Of a stretch of DNA of 21,208 nt, positions 1-7,678 are shown piece by piece. The stretch's first letter is position 1. The number at the start of each line of letters is the position of its first letter. The notes under the pieces were generated by a model. It made no database searches. It was not told where the DNA came from and worked only from the letters and a program-made list of their open reading frames with translations. The DNA is taken from contig JASUSX010000006.1 in the NCBI GenBank assembly GCA_030445875.1, positions 1 to 21,208 on the forward strand. Direction: 5' to 3'. The position numbers and the translations under genes are program-made. This DNA is from Clostridia bacterium (lineage in GTDB: Bacteria > Bacillota > DSM-521 > Neomoorellales > Neomoorellaceae).

Positions 1-788
1 GCTGCCTTCAGCCTTTTGGCGTAGTCCAGGTTGGCCCCCATATTCTGGTTTTCCCGGCCGACGACCAGACGTACCATAGTTACATCCTGGCCGTTAATAG
101 TACGGCGGTAAAAGGTAGGGTCAGGTACCCCGTCCCGGTGAAGGTCAAAGATGCTCGCAGCTCCCTTCTGGAGCAGGCCTGCAGCCGTGCGCCGGGAACG
201 CCGGTAGGCACCATCGTCATGGGGGGCATGGGAAGTCTCATCGTGAATTACCGTGAGCCCCAGGCTGCGCAGGCGGTTGGCAAAGGATGAACCTACCTGT
301 AAGATGCCGCCACGGCCGGGTATACTCTCGCTACCCTGGCTGGGGACATAGGATTCATCATCGTGGGAATGGTAGACGCCGATTGTCTGGCTACCCCTGG
401 CCTGGACCGGGACGGTTGCTTCCCCCGGACCGGAAAACCCTTCCCCGGCCAGGGAAAGCTGCTCGATGCCTATTTCCCGGCAAATCGCCCGGTTCCCCTC
501 GATGCGGATGACTTTATAACGCCGGTTGTCGGCGGCAATAAATTCATCGTTCAGGTAAACCCGCCGGGCCATCATATCGAGGACCCGGCCCTGCTCATCC
601 ACCAGGACTGAGTATTGACCTTCAGTGCTGCTCCTGGCTATTAAATCAGAGAGACTAAAAACCTGGCTCATTGTTACCCGACGGGCCTGCAAAGCAAAAC
701 TACCGGCTAAAGCCAGGATCAAGAGGGCTATAGCTACAGCGCCCCCCAGCTTAAAGACCCACCGTGCTTTATTCACCCTGCTCACCAC
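1..788 (-). CDS. spoIIP: Stage II sporulation protein P (SpoIIP), 3' end outside window
   Basis: SpoIIP is the membrane-anchored peptidoglycan amidase/endopeptidase that works with SpoIID and SpoIIM during engulfment of the forespore. The readable part (about 260 codons) starts with a short basic stretch and one hydrophobic segment, a signal anchor at about residues 11-30 counted from MNKARW. Family motifs follow: YHSHDDESY (the zinc-site HTH.ES-like motif), VIHDETSHAPHDDGAY and IFDLHRDGVPD. The C-terminal part lies beyond base 1. Three in-frame GTG codons (788, 785, 776) compete as the start. I chose 788 because AAAAAAGG lies 5 nt upstream; 776 is also reasonable. The start lies inside the 3' end of the upstream membrane-protein gene, so the two are probably translated together. 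Product very sure; start unsure. Confidence 0.9.
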   Translation of the reverse strand, partial: MVSRVNKARWVFKLGGAVAIALLILALAGSFALQARRVTMSQVFSLSDLIARSSTEGQYSVLVDEQGRVLDMMARRVYLNDEFIAADNRRYKVIRIEGNRAICREIGIEQLSLAGEGFSGPGEATVPVQARGSQTIGVYHSHDDESYVPSQGSESIPGRGGILQVGSSFANRLRSLGLTVIHDETSHAPHDDGAYRRSRRTAAGLLQKGAASIFDLHRDGVPDPTFYRRTINGQDVTMVRLVVGRENQNMGANLDYAKRLKA

Positions 789-1506
789 CGTTGCCTTTTT
801 TATCGTCTGGTAAAGGTTTGAGGGATGCTCCCCGTAACCCGGACAGGAGGGAACGGGGCCGGTCGGCGGCTACCGGGCCACCCTGGGCCCTTTCCCGGAC
901 CTCACCGATTAATTCCGCCAGGAGGACGGCCACGACGGCAGCCATGAAGGTCACGTCGATTATTCCGGCCCCGCCGAAGGCCACCGTACCCCTTATACCC
1001 CTGCTCAGGTAATAATAAAGGTCAGTGACATCCAGCAAGAGTACTCCCAGGATAGCGCTTACGAAGGCCGCCCGGCGCGAGCGTCCGACCAGGTAGGCGA
1101 CTATACCGGCGATAAGGGGGTAATAGTACAAAGGGTCCAGGAGATTGAGGCCGGTGACATACCAGGCCTCCCGGCCACGGGTTACCAGGCTGATGCCAAA
1201 AAGCACGGCTGCGGTAATGACGGCCCCCAGCAGGGCGCGCCCGACCTCCCTGCCTGTGCCGGCGCGATAGAGAATGTATATAGCCAGGCCCAGGGGTATC
1301 AGGCCGCCACCGATATTGATGGAGGTGACAACCCGGCCGCTGGTCAGGGGGATGTTGATAAAACTCCCGACTATCATGGCGATAATGAGGGCCAGGGCGG
1401 CCCGGTCGCTCAAATAGAGCCGGTCCAGGACGCGGTGGGCCGCGCCAAAGTAGACCAGGCCGAAGACGATAACGAGTAATAAGACGCCGACGGTATATCC
1501 CGCCAT
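769..1506 (-). CDS. Multi-pass membrane protein, DUF1614-like, next to spoIIP
   Basis: This 245-residue protein is very hydrophobic, with about seven predicted membrane segments spread over its length and a charged, cytosol-like C-terminal tail of about 40 residues. Notable patches are DPLYYYP, LLLDVTDLYYYL and a glycine-rich GGAGIIDVTF, which suggest acidic residues buried near membrane segments. I associate this profile with the uncharacterised DUF1614 family from memory only; the biochemical function is unknown. I prefer the ATG at 1506 over the GTG at 1515 because GGAAGGTGAT sits 4 nt before the ATG. The gene overlaps spoIIP, so a sporulation role is a fair guess but only from context. 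The region upstream (1507-1598) has a TATATT but no convincing -35 box. Confidence 0.75.
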   Translation of the reverse strand: MAGYTVGVLLLVIVFGLVYFGAAHRVLDRLYLSDRAALALIIAMIVGSFINIPLTSGRVVTSINIGGGLIPLGLAIYILYRAGTGREVGRALLGAVITAAVLFGISLVTRGREAWYVTGLNLLDPLYYYPLIAGIVAYLVGRSRRAAFVSAILGVLLLDVTDLYYYLSRGIRGTVAFGGAGIIDVTFMAAVVAVLLAELIGEVRERAQGGPVAADRPRSLLSGLRGASLKPLPDDKKGNGGEQGE

Positions 1507-1598
1507 ATTGATCACCTTCCAGCTTTAGATTGCCCGGTTAGGCCAGAAATATACCGCTCGCAGCCGGAAGAGGGTAAATCCCCCCTGAGGGGAACGAC

Positions 1599-1636
1599 AA
1601 AAATCCCGGACTAAACGATTGTTCAGTCCGGGATTT
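1599..1636 (-). terminator. Strong intrinsic terminator after fni
   Basis: A perfect 12-bp stem pairs 1601-1612 (aaatcccggact) with 1625-1636, around a 12-nt loop. On the minus strand it ends in a run of T's (ATTTTTG). It lies 22 nt past the fni stop and closes the ispH-rpsA-fni transcript, separating it from the spoIIP pair. Confidence 0.9.
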
Positions 1637-1658
1637 TGCCCAGGGAGGTTGTGTTTTT

Positions 1659-2696
1659 TTAACGGCGCTGGATGCCTTCCAGCCAGGCTTTAGTATTACC
1701 GGTGATAACCACCGGCCTGGTAGCCAGCTCGGCGGGGGTAGCGCAGCCGGCTAAAAGGCAGATGCGTTTTAAGTCTTCCTGCCAGGCCAGGATTTCCTCC
1801 ACCAGGGCGGCCTCACCCTGGTCCAGGAGGATTTTTAAGAAATAACCGGCCGCACCGACTATTTTGGCCCCCAGGGCCAGGGCGCGGGCCGCATCCAGGG
1901 CGTTGCGGATCCCTCCGGTGGCCACGATCTCCAGGGGCAGACCCATTTCCCTGATTTCCAGGATACTGACCGCTGTAGGCAAACCCCATTCCGTCAGGGC
2001 CATAACCGGCCGGCTCCGGCGCCTGTTCTCAATGGCGGCAAAATCAGTGCCGCCGCGGCCACCGGTGTCCACGATCCGCACCCCGGCATGGTACAACTGC
2101 CGGGCCGTTTCCCGGGACAGGCCAAAGCCCACTTCTTTAGCAATGACGGGCACTTCCAGGGCCTCAACTATACCCCTGATGTTAGCCAGCCAGCCCCGGA
2201 AGGAACGGTCTCCCTCCGGCATGACCAGTTCCTGGGCGGCGTTGAGGTGTACCTGCAACCCGTCAGCAACCACCATAGCCACCGCTGCCCGGGCCTCTGC
2301 CGGTGAACTGCCGGCCCCCAGGTTGGCCAGGATTACACCTTCCGGGTTTTCCCGGCGGACCACGGCAAAGCTGTCAACCCACTCTTTATGTTCCAGGGCC
2401 CCTTTCTGCGAACCCACAGCCAGGGCAATCCCTGTCTGCCGGGCTACCCTGGCCAGGGCGGCGTTAATGGCCGTAGTCTCGGGAGGGCCGCCGGTCATGG
2501 CGTTAATAATAAAAGGGGCAGCCAGGGTTTTCCCCAGCCACCGGCAAGTAAGATTGATATCCGTCCAGTTGAGTTCTGGCAGGGCCTGGTGGACAATATG
2601 CACGTCCTCCAGGCCGTTAGCGCTCTTCTTATCCTCCTGGAAGAAACGCAGGTGCTCCAGCTTACGCTGGCCCCTCAACGGGGTGGTGTCGGACAT
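1659..2696 (-). CDS. fni: Type 2 isopentenyl-diphosphate delta-isomerase (FMN-dependent)
   Basis: Fni (Idi-2) interconverts IPP and DMAPP using reduced FMN, and is unrelated to the type 1 enzyme. The 345-residue length is normal for the family. Visible motifs, in order, are RKLEH (11-15), INAMTGG, VGSQKGA, the HLNAAQE substrate/metal region, AKEVGFG, DTGGRGGTDFA and ATGGIR, which together make up the TIM-barrel flavin and substrate sites. The start ATG at 2696 has GAGG 8 nt upstream. The gene follows ispH-rpsA after only 17 nt, so the same transcript carries the last MEP-pathway step, which makes both IPP and DMAPP, and the enzyme that balances them. Confidence 0.95.
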   Translation of the reverse strand: MSDTTPLRGQRKLEHLRFFQEDKKSANGLEDVHIVHQALPELNWTDINLTCRWLGKTLAAPFIINAMTGGPPETTAINAALARVARQTGIALAVGSQKGALEHKEWVDSFAVVRRENPEGVILANLGAGSSPAEARAAVAMVVADGLQVHLNAAQELVMPEGDRSFRGWLANIRGIVEALEVPVIAKEVGFGLSRETARQLYHAGVRIVDTGGRGGTDFAAIENRRRSRPVMALTEWGLPTAVSILEIREMGLPLEIVATGGIRNALDAARALALGAKIVGAAGYFLKILLDQGEAALVEEILAWQEDLKRICLLAGCATPAELATRPVVITGNTKAWLEGIQRR

Positions 2697-2713
2697 GCCT
2701 CAAGCCTCACGTT

Positions 2714-4897
2714 TCATTTGGCATCTTCAAAGAGATCACCGAAAAGGTCACCCAGCTTTACTCCGCTCTCATCATGGCTTTCCTGGGGCTTTTCCGTTGG
2801 CCGGTGTTGCTTTTTGTTCTTATCTTTATCCCGCAGGGCCTGGCGCAGGCTTAAACTCATCCGCTGCGCTTCCTGGTCTACGCCCAGCACTTTTACCGGG
2901 ATGATTTCCCCTACGGACACCACATCTTCTGTCTTTTCTACATGGCGGTCAGCCAGCTGGGAGATATGCACTAAACCCTCAATGCCCGGTTCAACTTCAA
3001 CAAAGGCACCAAAGGGGGCCAGGCGTAAGATTTTGCCTTCCACAACCGTTCCCACCGGATAACGCTCGCTCGCCGTATCCCAGGGGTTGGGCAGGAGTTG
3101 TTTGCGGCCGAGGGAGACTTTTCCTTCCTCCCGGTCGATACCCAGGATTTTGACCTCGATCTCCTGACCTTCGGCCAGGGCATCGCGGGGGTGTTCCACC
3201 CGGCCCCAGGAGATCTCCGATACATGCAGCAGGCCGTCAACACCGCCCAGGTCTACGAAGGCGCCAAAATTGGTGAGCCGGCGGACGATGCCCTTGCGCA
3301 CCTGGCCTACCTCCAGGCTATCCCAGGTCGCCTGGCGTTGTTTTTCATATTCCTCTTCCAGGATGGCTTTCTGGGAAAGGACCACCTTGTTCTTACTGCG
3401 GTCAAGTTCGATAACCCGCAAGCGCAGGGTTTTACCAAGATAGGCGTTCAGGTCTTCCACATAACCCCTTTCGACCAGGGAGGCCGGGACGAAACCCCTC
3501 ACTCCTACGTCAACAAGGAGGCCGCCTTTAACTACTTCGATAACCTCGCCCTGGAGTTCAGCGCCGCTGGCCAGGAGTTCCTCCAGCCTCTCCCAGGCGA
3601 CCCGGCGGTCGGCCCGGCGTTTAGATAACACAGTATGCCCCTCGTCATTCTCCGGTTTCAGGACCATAACCTCAATGGTATCACCTACAGCCACAACCTC
3701 ATGGGGGTCGCTTATGTTGCGATGGGAGAGCTCATTTAAGGGGATAATCCCTTCGGATTTGCCTCCCACGTCCACCACAACCTCGTTATCGTTGACCTGG
3801 ACTACGGTACCCGTCACTATGCTACCCCGGCGTAATTCCGGCATCCGGGCTTCCATTTGCTGCATCTCATTTTTTTGCTCTGCATCCTCTGATTCCGCCG
3901 GCGCTGTAGCCTCTTCTTCTCTGGCAGCCGGCGTTGCGGCAGGAACTGTTCCTGCGCTATTATCCTCCGCCTCCGGTTGCACCTCCACCTCGCTAGCTCC
4001 ACCTGCTGGAGGGAGAGCGGTTCCTTCCGGTGCCCTTGCCGGCTCTTTTTCTGCCTCAGGAGCCATTACCTTTTCCTCTTCAGACAGCATTACTACTACC
4101 TCCTCAATAATCCACGCTGGGGTCGAAGCGCCACCTGTGACCCCGACCCGATGGGCATTTATAAACCACTGGCGACACAACTCCCCGGCCCCTTCCACAT
4201 GGTAGGTCGGCGTTCCTGTAGCCCGGCACAATTCGACCAGGTGCCGGGTATTGGCGCTGTCCCTGCCGCCTACTACCACCATAACGTCCACCCTGGTCGC
4301 CAGGTTAATGGCTGCTTCCTGGCGCTGGCGGGTAGTCTGGCAAACGGTATTGTGTACTACCAGAGTATCCGTTTTTGAGCGCAAAGCATCGGCAACTTCC
4401 TCCAGCCTCTTTTCCGGCTGGGTGGTCTGGGCTAAAACCGCCCGCCGGGGGTGCGGCGGCAGGGTTGCCGCTGCTTCCTTATTGGGAACCACTATGGCCC
4501 CGGGACCGGCCCACCCCAGCAAACCTTTTACCTCCGGGTGTTCCGGTTCACCGACGATAACTACCTGATAGCCTGCGGCAGCCAGCTTACTGGCCTGGTG
4601 CTGGGCCCGGGCCACATAGGGACAGGTAGCATCGATAACCTCCAGGCCCTTTTCCCGGGCTAAGGCCAGCGTAGCTGGCGTCACGCCATGGGAGCGAATC
4701 AGTACCCGGCCACTATCCACCTCGTCCAGGGAATTTACCGGGTGTACCCCTTCCCGGGCCAGTTGTTCAACTACCTGCCGGTTATGGACCAGGGTACCCA
4801 GGGAGGCTACCGGTTTGGGAGCCGCCCCGGCCTGTTTTATGGCCCGCGCGACGCCAAAACAAAAGCCAGCATGATCAGCGACAATCACTTCCAACAA
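2714..4897 (-). CDS. ispH-rpsA: Fusion of IspH (HMBPP reductase) and ribosomal protein S1-like protein
   Basis: Residues 1-275 are IspH, the [4Fe-4S] enzyme that reduces HMBPP to IPP and DMAPP. The three cluster cysteines are C13 (GFCFGV), C92 (TCPYV) and C186 (TVCQTT), with family motifs TLVHN, EPEHPEV, AQTTQ, DSANTRHL and TGGASTP. A linker of about 80 residues, rich in Ala, Glu and Pro (275-355), joins it to four S1 RNA-binding domains at roughly 356-427, 445-510, 530-598 and 615-685, followed by a charged tail. This bifunctional layout is known in clostridia. The start is TTG at 4897, with GGGAG about 9 nt upstream; there is no nearby in-frame ATG. The E. coli S1 has six domains, so this is a short S1 whose ribosomal role is inferred. 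Confidence 0.95.
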   Translation of the reverse strand: MLEVIVADHAGFCFGVARAIKQAGAAPKPVASLGTLVHNRQVVEQLAREGVHPVNSLDEVDSGRVLIRSHGVTPATLALAREKGLEVIDATCPYVARAQHQASKLAAAGYQVVIVGEPEHPEVKGLLGWAGPGAIVVPNKEAAATLPPHPRRAVLAQTTQPEKRLEEVADALRSKTDTLVVHNTVCQTTRQRQEAAINLATRVDVMVVVGGRDSANTRHLVELCRATGTPTYHVEGAGELCRQWFINAHRVGVTGGASTPAWIIEEVVVMLSEEEKVMAPEAEKEPARAPEGTALPPAGGASEVEVQPEAEDNSAGTVPAATPAAREEEATAPAESEDAEQKNEMQQMEARMPELRRGSIVTGTVVQVNDNEVVVDVGGKSEGIIPLNELSHRNISDPHEVVAVGDTIEVMVLKPENDEGHTVLSKRRADRRVAWERLEELLASGAELQGEVIEVVKGGLLVDVGVRGFVPASLVERGYVEDLNAYLGKTLRLRVIELDRSKNKVVLSQKAILEEEYEKQRQATWDSLEVGQVRKGIVRRLTNFGAFVDLGGVDGLLHVSEISWGRVEHPRDALAEGQEIEVKILGIDREEGKVSLGRKQLLPNPWDTASERYPVGTVVEGKILRLAPFGAFVEVEPGIEGLVHISQLADRHVEKTEDVVSVGEIIPVKVLGVDQEAQRMSLSLRQALRDKDKNKKQHRPTEKPQESHDESGVKLGDLFGDLFEDAK

Positions 4898-4949
4898 AAT
4901 TCTTCTCCCAGTTTTAGGCTAAACTTTAGTCTGCTGCTTCCAGCCAAAC

Positions 4950-4978
4950 ATTATTTACATTTCGCGAAAAAGGAGCAA
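4950..4978 (-). promoter_or_regulatory. Candidate promoter for ispH-rpsA with a palindrome in the spacer
   Basis: On the minus strand, TTGCTC (4973-4978) and AATAAT (4950-4955) are 17 nt apart, a fair sigma-A match. The spacer holds a perfect 10-bp palindrome, TTTCGCGAAA (4960-4969). The site lies about 50 nt before the TTG start and downstream of the plsC terminator, where a promoter is needed. The -35 match is weak. Confidence 0.45.
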
Positions 4979-4994
4979 ATTCCTGCCTCCCGTT

Positions 4995-5018
4995 AAAAAA
5001 AGCTGGTCTTAGGCCAGC
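4995..5018 (-). terminator. Intrinsic terminator overlapping the plsC stop
   Basis: On the minus strand, GCTGG (5014-5018) and CCAGC (5002-5006) form a 5-bp GC-rich stem with a 7-nt loop, followed by seven T's (4995-5001). The plsC stop codon is in the loop. The stem is short, but the T-run is good. Confidence 0.65.
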
Positions 5019-5587
5019 ATTTTGGCTACTGTCTGGTAAGCGGTAGCTGTCAGGTCTTGAACCTGCTGGGGTGTGCTGGGACCAGAGGCTGTAACCTTTA
5101 TGGGCTGGCCAATTATAACCTTAATCCTGCCGCCGCGAAAGATTCGGTTGGTGTCTTTGAGGGCCACCGGTAACAGGGGAGTACCGGTCTTTAAGGCCAG
5201 GAGGGCGGCACCGTGCTGGAAAGGGAGTAATTGGCCGCCTTTACCGCGGGTGCCCTCGGGGAATATCCCCAGGACCTGCCCCCCGCCCAGGACCTCCAGG
5301 GCTGCTTTTAAGGCGGCACGGTCCGAACGGCCCCGCCGGACGGGGAAGGCGTGCAGGCCCCGGATAATCCACTGCAAAACCGGGATATGAAACAGCTCTT
5401 CCTTGGCCATAAAACGTACTGGCCGTGGAGAGGCTACGCCGACTGCCACCGGGTCGAGGTAGGATATATGGTTGGCGATAATGATAACCGGCCCCTCCAG
5501 GGGGAAGTTCTCCCGCCCATGGACCTCCCAACGGCAGATATAACGCAGGAAGAGGTAGGAGACGAACTTGGCGAACTGGTAAAACAT
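5009..5587 (-). CDS. plsC: 1-acyl-sn-glycerol-3-phosphate acyltransferase (PlsC family)
   Basis: PlsC-type enzymes move an acyl chain to lysophosphatidic acid at the cytoplasmic membrane to form phosphatidic acid. The protein has 192 residues, typical of the short bacterial form. The catalytic NHxxxxD motif is NHISYLD (39-45), FPVRRGRSD lies at 81-89, the substrate-binding FPEGTR at 109-114 and a further LPVAL block at 139-143. The hydrophobic N-terminus is likely to sit at the membrane. The ATG start at 5587 is preceded by purine-rich GGGGAA with tight spacing. It lies 43 nt after cmk; the order cmk-plsC-ispH-rpsA is common in clostridia. The exact acyl acceptor cannot be read from the sequence. 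Confidence 0.92.
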   Translation of the reverse strand: MFYQFAKFVSYLFLRYICRWEVHGRENFPLEGPVIIIANHISYLDPVAVGVASPRPVRFMAKEELFHIPVLQWIIRGLHAFPVRRGRSDRAALKAALEVLGGGQVLGIFPEGTRGKGGQLLPFQHGAALLALKTGTPLLPVALKDTNRIFRGGRIKVIIGQPIKVTASGPSTPQQVQDLTATAYQTVAKMLA

Positions 5588-5630
5588 TTCCCCGCTGCGC
5601 CTGTCCCTTCCCTTTTTGCTGGCCAGGTGA

Positions 5631-6311
5631 TCAATCCCGGCCGCGGATAATAGTTAAAATCCTGGCCACCACATCTTCGATGGCCATAGTGCTGGTATCA
5701 ATGATCACCGCCCCGGGTGCCGGTCGTAAAGGGTCAACCTCGCGCTGGGTGTCCAGGGCGTCCCGCCGGCGGATTTCTTCCCTTATACTTTCCAGGTCCA
5801 CTTGCTGACCGGAGGCGGTCAATTCATTATACCGCCGCCGCGACCTTTCTGGTAGGGAAGCCGTCAGGAAAAATTTATGGGGTGCATTTGGCAGGACGTT
5901 GGTACCTATGTCGCGGCCGTCCATAACCACCCGGTTGCAGGCGGCTATCTGCCGTTGCAGCTCAACCAAGCGCCGCCGCACCCCGGGTACTCGGGCCACC
6001 AGGGATACGCTGTTGGAGACGCTTTCCTGCCGGATAGCCGCCGTCACATCCTCGCCGTCGCAGTACACGGCGATGCTACCGGCAGGGCCGTTCTCCAACC
6101 TGATAGTCGTTGCTTCCGCCAGGGAAATCAGTTGCTGTTCATCGGCCAGGTCGAGTCCCTCTTGTAAAGCCTTCCAGGTCAAAGCCCGGTACATGGCCCC
6201 GGTATCGATGTAGAGATACCCCAGCCTGCGCGCCAGCAGCCGGGCCACGGTGCTTTTACCAGCCCCGGCTGGCCCGTCGATGGCGATATTGCCATACAGC
6301 TTGTTTTTCAA
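5631..6311 (-). CDS. cmk: Cytidylate kinase
   Basis: Cmk phosphorylates CMP and dCMP to the diphosphates for nucleotide and phospholipid precursor pools. From the chosen start the protein has 226 residues, the normal size. The P-loop GPAGAGKS is at 13-20, DTGAMYRA at 36-43, and the CMP-kinase motif DGRDIGT at 131-137. I start it at TTG 6311, because AAGGGAAG lies about 6 nt upstream and the homologous region begins right after. An upstream extension to 6383 would add residues lying wholly within aroA. The TTG overlaps the aroA stop as ATTGA, so translation is probably coupled to aroA. Confidence 0.93.
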   Translation of the reverse strand: MKNKLYGNIAIDGPAGAGKSTVARLLARRLGYLYIDTGAMYRALTWKALQEGLDLADEQQLISLAEATTIRLENGPAGSIAVYCDGEDVTAAIRQESVSNSVSLVARVPGVRRRLVELQRQIAACNRVVMDGRDIGTNVLPNAPHKFFLTASLPERSRRRYNELTASGQQVDLESIREEIRRRDALDTQREVDPLRPAPGAVIIDTSTMAIEDVVARILTIIRGRD

Positions 6312-7618
6312 TCTACTTCCCTTACTTCTACCCCCAGCCTGGCCAGGTCGGCCGTAAAACCGGGATATGAAATAGCTATACAATCAGCGCCCCTGATTTG
6401 CGTGGGGCCTGCTGCCACCAGGGCGGCAACGGCCAGGGCCATGCCCAGGCGGTGGTCGTCATGGCTATCCACCATGGCCCCTCGCAAGCAGTTCCCCGGG
6501 CGGCCCTGGATCAGAAAGCCGTCCGGCCGGGTCTGGATACTGGCGCCCATCCGGCCCAATTCTCGGGCCACCATGGTGATGCGATCGCTTTCCTTAACCC
6601 TGAGTTCGGCTGCGTCGCGGATTACCGTTTCCCCCTCGGCCAGGGCGGCCGCTACTGCCAGGACCGGTATTTCATCTATCAGGCGGGGTATGAGATCGCC
6701 ACCTATTTCTACCCCCCGGAGGCTGCTGGAGGTGACCTGGATATCGCCGATCGGCTCGCCTCCGCTCTCACCGCGCGGGGTTATCTTTATCTGGCCTCCC
6801 ATAGCTGCAAGGACGTCCAGAATACCGCTGCGGGTAGGGTTCAGATTCACGTTTTCCAGTTTGAGGCTGGCCTGCTGGTGGATACACCCGGCCACCAGGA
6901 AAAAGGCGGCGGCCGAAATATCGCCGGGTACTCTAATATGTAACGGTTGCAGGGCTTTCTGACCCTTTACCCTGATCTTCAGACCTTCGACCTGGATATC
7001 CGCCCCGGCCGCCTGGAGCATACGCTCGCTATGATCCCGGGAACGGCAGGGTTCGGTAATAACCGTCTCCCCGGGGGCCATAAGGCCGGCCAGCAGGAGG
7101 GCCGATTTTACCTGGGCACTGGCCACAGGCAGGGTATAGGTGAGGGGCTGCAGGTTACCGCCCCAGATACTTAAAGGGGCCAGCTCGCCGCCCCGGCGGC
7201 CCCAGATCCTGGCGCCCATGGCCCGCAGGGGTTGCACCACCCGGCCCATAGGCCGGCGCCGCAGGGAGGCATCACCCGTGAAGACGCTGTAAAAGGTCTG
7301 GCCAGCCAGAACCCCTGCTAAGAGGCGCAGGGTGGTGCCGGAATTGCCGGCGTTCAGTACTGTCTCCGGCTCTTTTAGCCCCCCGGGACCCTGGCCCCGG
7401 ATAACTACCCGGCCGCCGTGGGGGCCATCGATAGCTACGCCCAGGGCCCGCAGGCAACGCAAGGTGCTGAGGCAGTCAGCCCCTTCCAGGAACCCCTCGA
7501 TGACCGTTTCGCCTGCGGCCAGGGCACCGATAATGGCCGCCCGGTGGGATATGGATTTATCCCCCGGCGGTCTTAAATCTCCCGCCAGGGATGGCGGTGA
7601 CTGGATAATTAATTGCAT
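6308..7618 (-). CDS. aroA: 3-phosphoshikimate 1-carboxyvinyltransferase (EPSP synthase)
   Basis: AroA joins phosphoenolpyruvate to shikimate-3-phosphate, the step before chorismate synthase. The 436 residues match the family. Motifs seen include GDKSISHR (19-26, with the catalytic-site Lys21 and Ser22), [10 protein letters not shown] (89-98), RRPMGR (121-126), the catalytic DEIP (315-318), KESDR (342-346) and DDHR (387-390). The ATG at 7618 has AGGAGG 6 nt upstream, a strong ribosome site; the longer frame to 7672 lacks one. A 60-nt gap separates it from tyrA and contains a possible internal promoter. In B. subtilis the same gene (named aroE there) closes the aro-trp supraoperon. Confidence 0.96.
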   Translation of the reverse strand: MQLIIQSPPSLAGDLRPPGDKSISHRAAIIGALAAGETVIEGFLEGADCLSTLRCLRALGVAIDGPHGGRVVIRGQGPGGLKEPETVLNAGNSGTTLRLLAGVLAGQTFYSVFTGDASLRRRPMGRVVQPLRAMGARIWGRRGGELAPLSIWGGNLQPLTYTLPVASAQVKSALLLAGLMAPGETVITEPCRSRDHSERMLQAAGADIQVEGLKIRVKGQKALQPLHIRVPGDISAAAFFLVAGCIHQQASLKLENVNLNPTRSGILDVLAAMGGQIKITPRGESGGEPIGDIQVTSSSLRGVEIGGDLIPRLIDEIPVLAVAAALAEGETVIRDAAELRVKESDRITMVARELGRMGASIQTRPDGFLIQGRPGNCLRGAMVDSHDDHRLGMALAVAALVAAGPTQIRGADCIAISYPGFTADLARLGVEVREVD

Positions 7619-7643
7619 ATTGTTCCTCCTGATACCCCCTTCA

Positions 7644-7672
7644 AAACTACCAGGAATATTTACCGGTGTCAA
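7644..7672 (-). promoter_or_regulatory. Possible internal promoter before aroA
   Basis: On the minus strand a perfect TTGACA (7667-7672) is followed after 17 nt by TAGTTT (7644-7649), a poor -10. It lies in the only gap of the aroF-to-plsC gene run that does not overlap coding sequence and is followed by a strong Shine-Dalgarno. It could give extra aroA-cmk-plsC expression. Confidence 0.35.
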
Positions 7673-7678
7673 GAAGTA

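Noticed and set aside
1561..1600. Second hairpin (CCCC/GGGG, around 1579-1593) next to the fni terminator
   Set aside because: Only about 4 bp with a 3-nt loop and no T-run.
1864..2904. Long plus-strand open frame (346 codons) opposite fni
   Set aside because: It lies antisense to a clear fni and has Arg/Pro/Ser-rich low-complexity content typical of the reverse frame of GC-rich genes; no family motif is seen.
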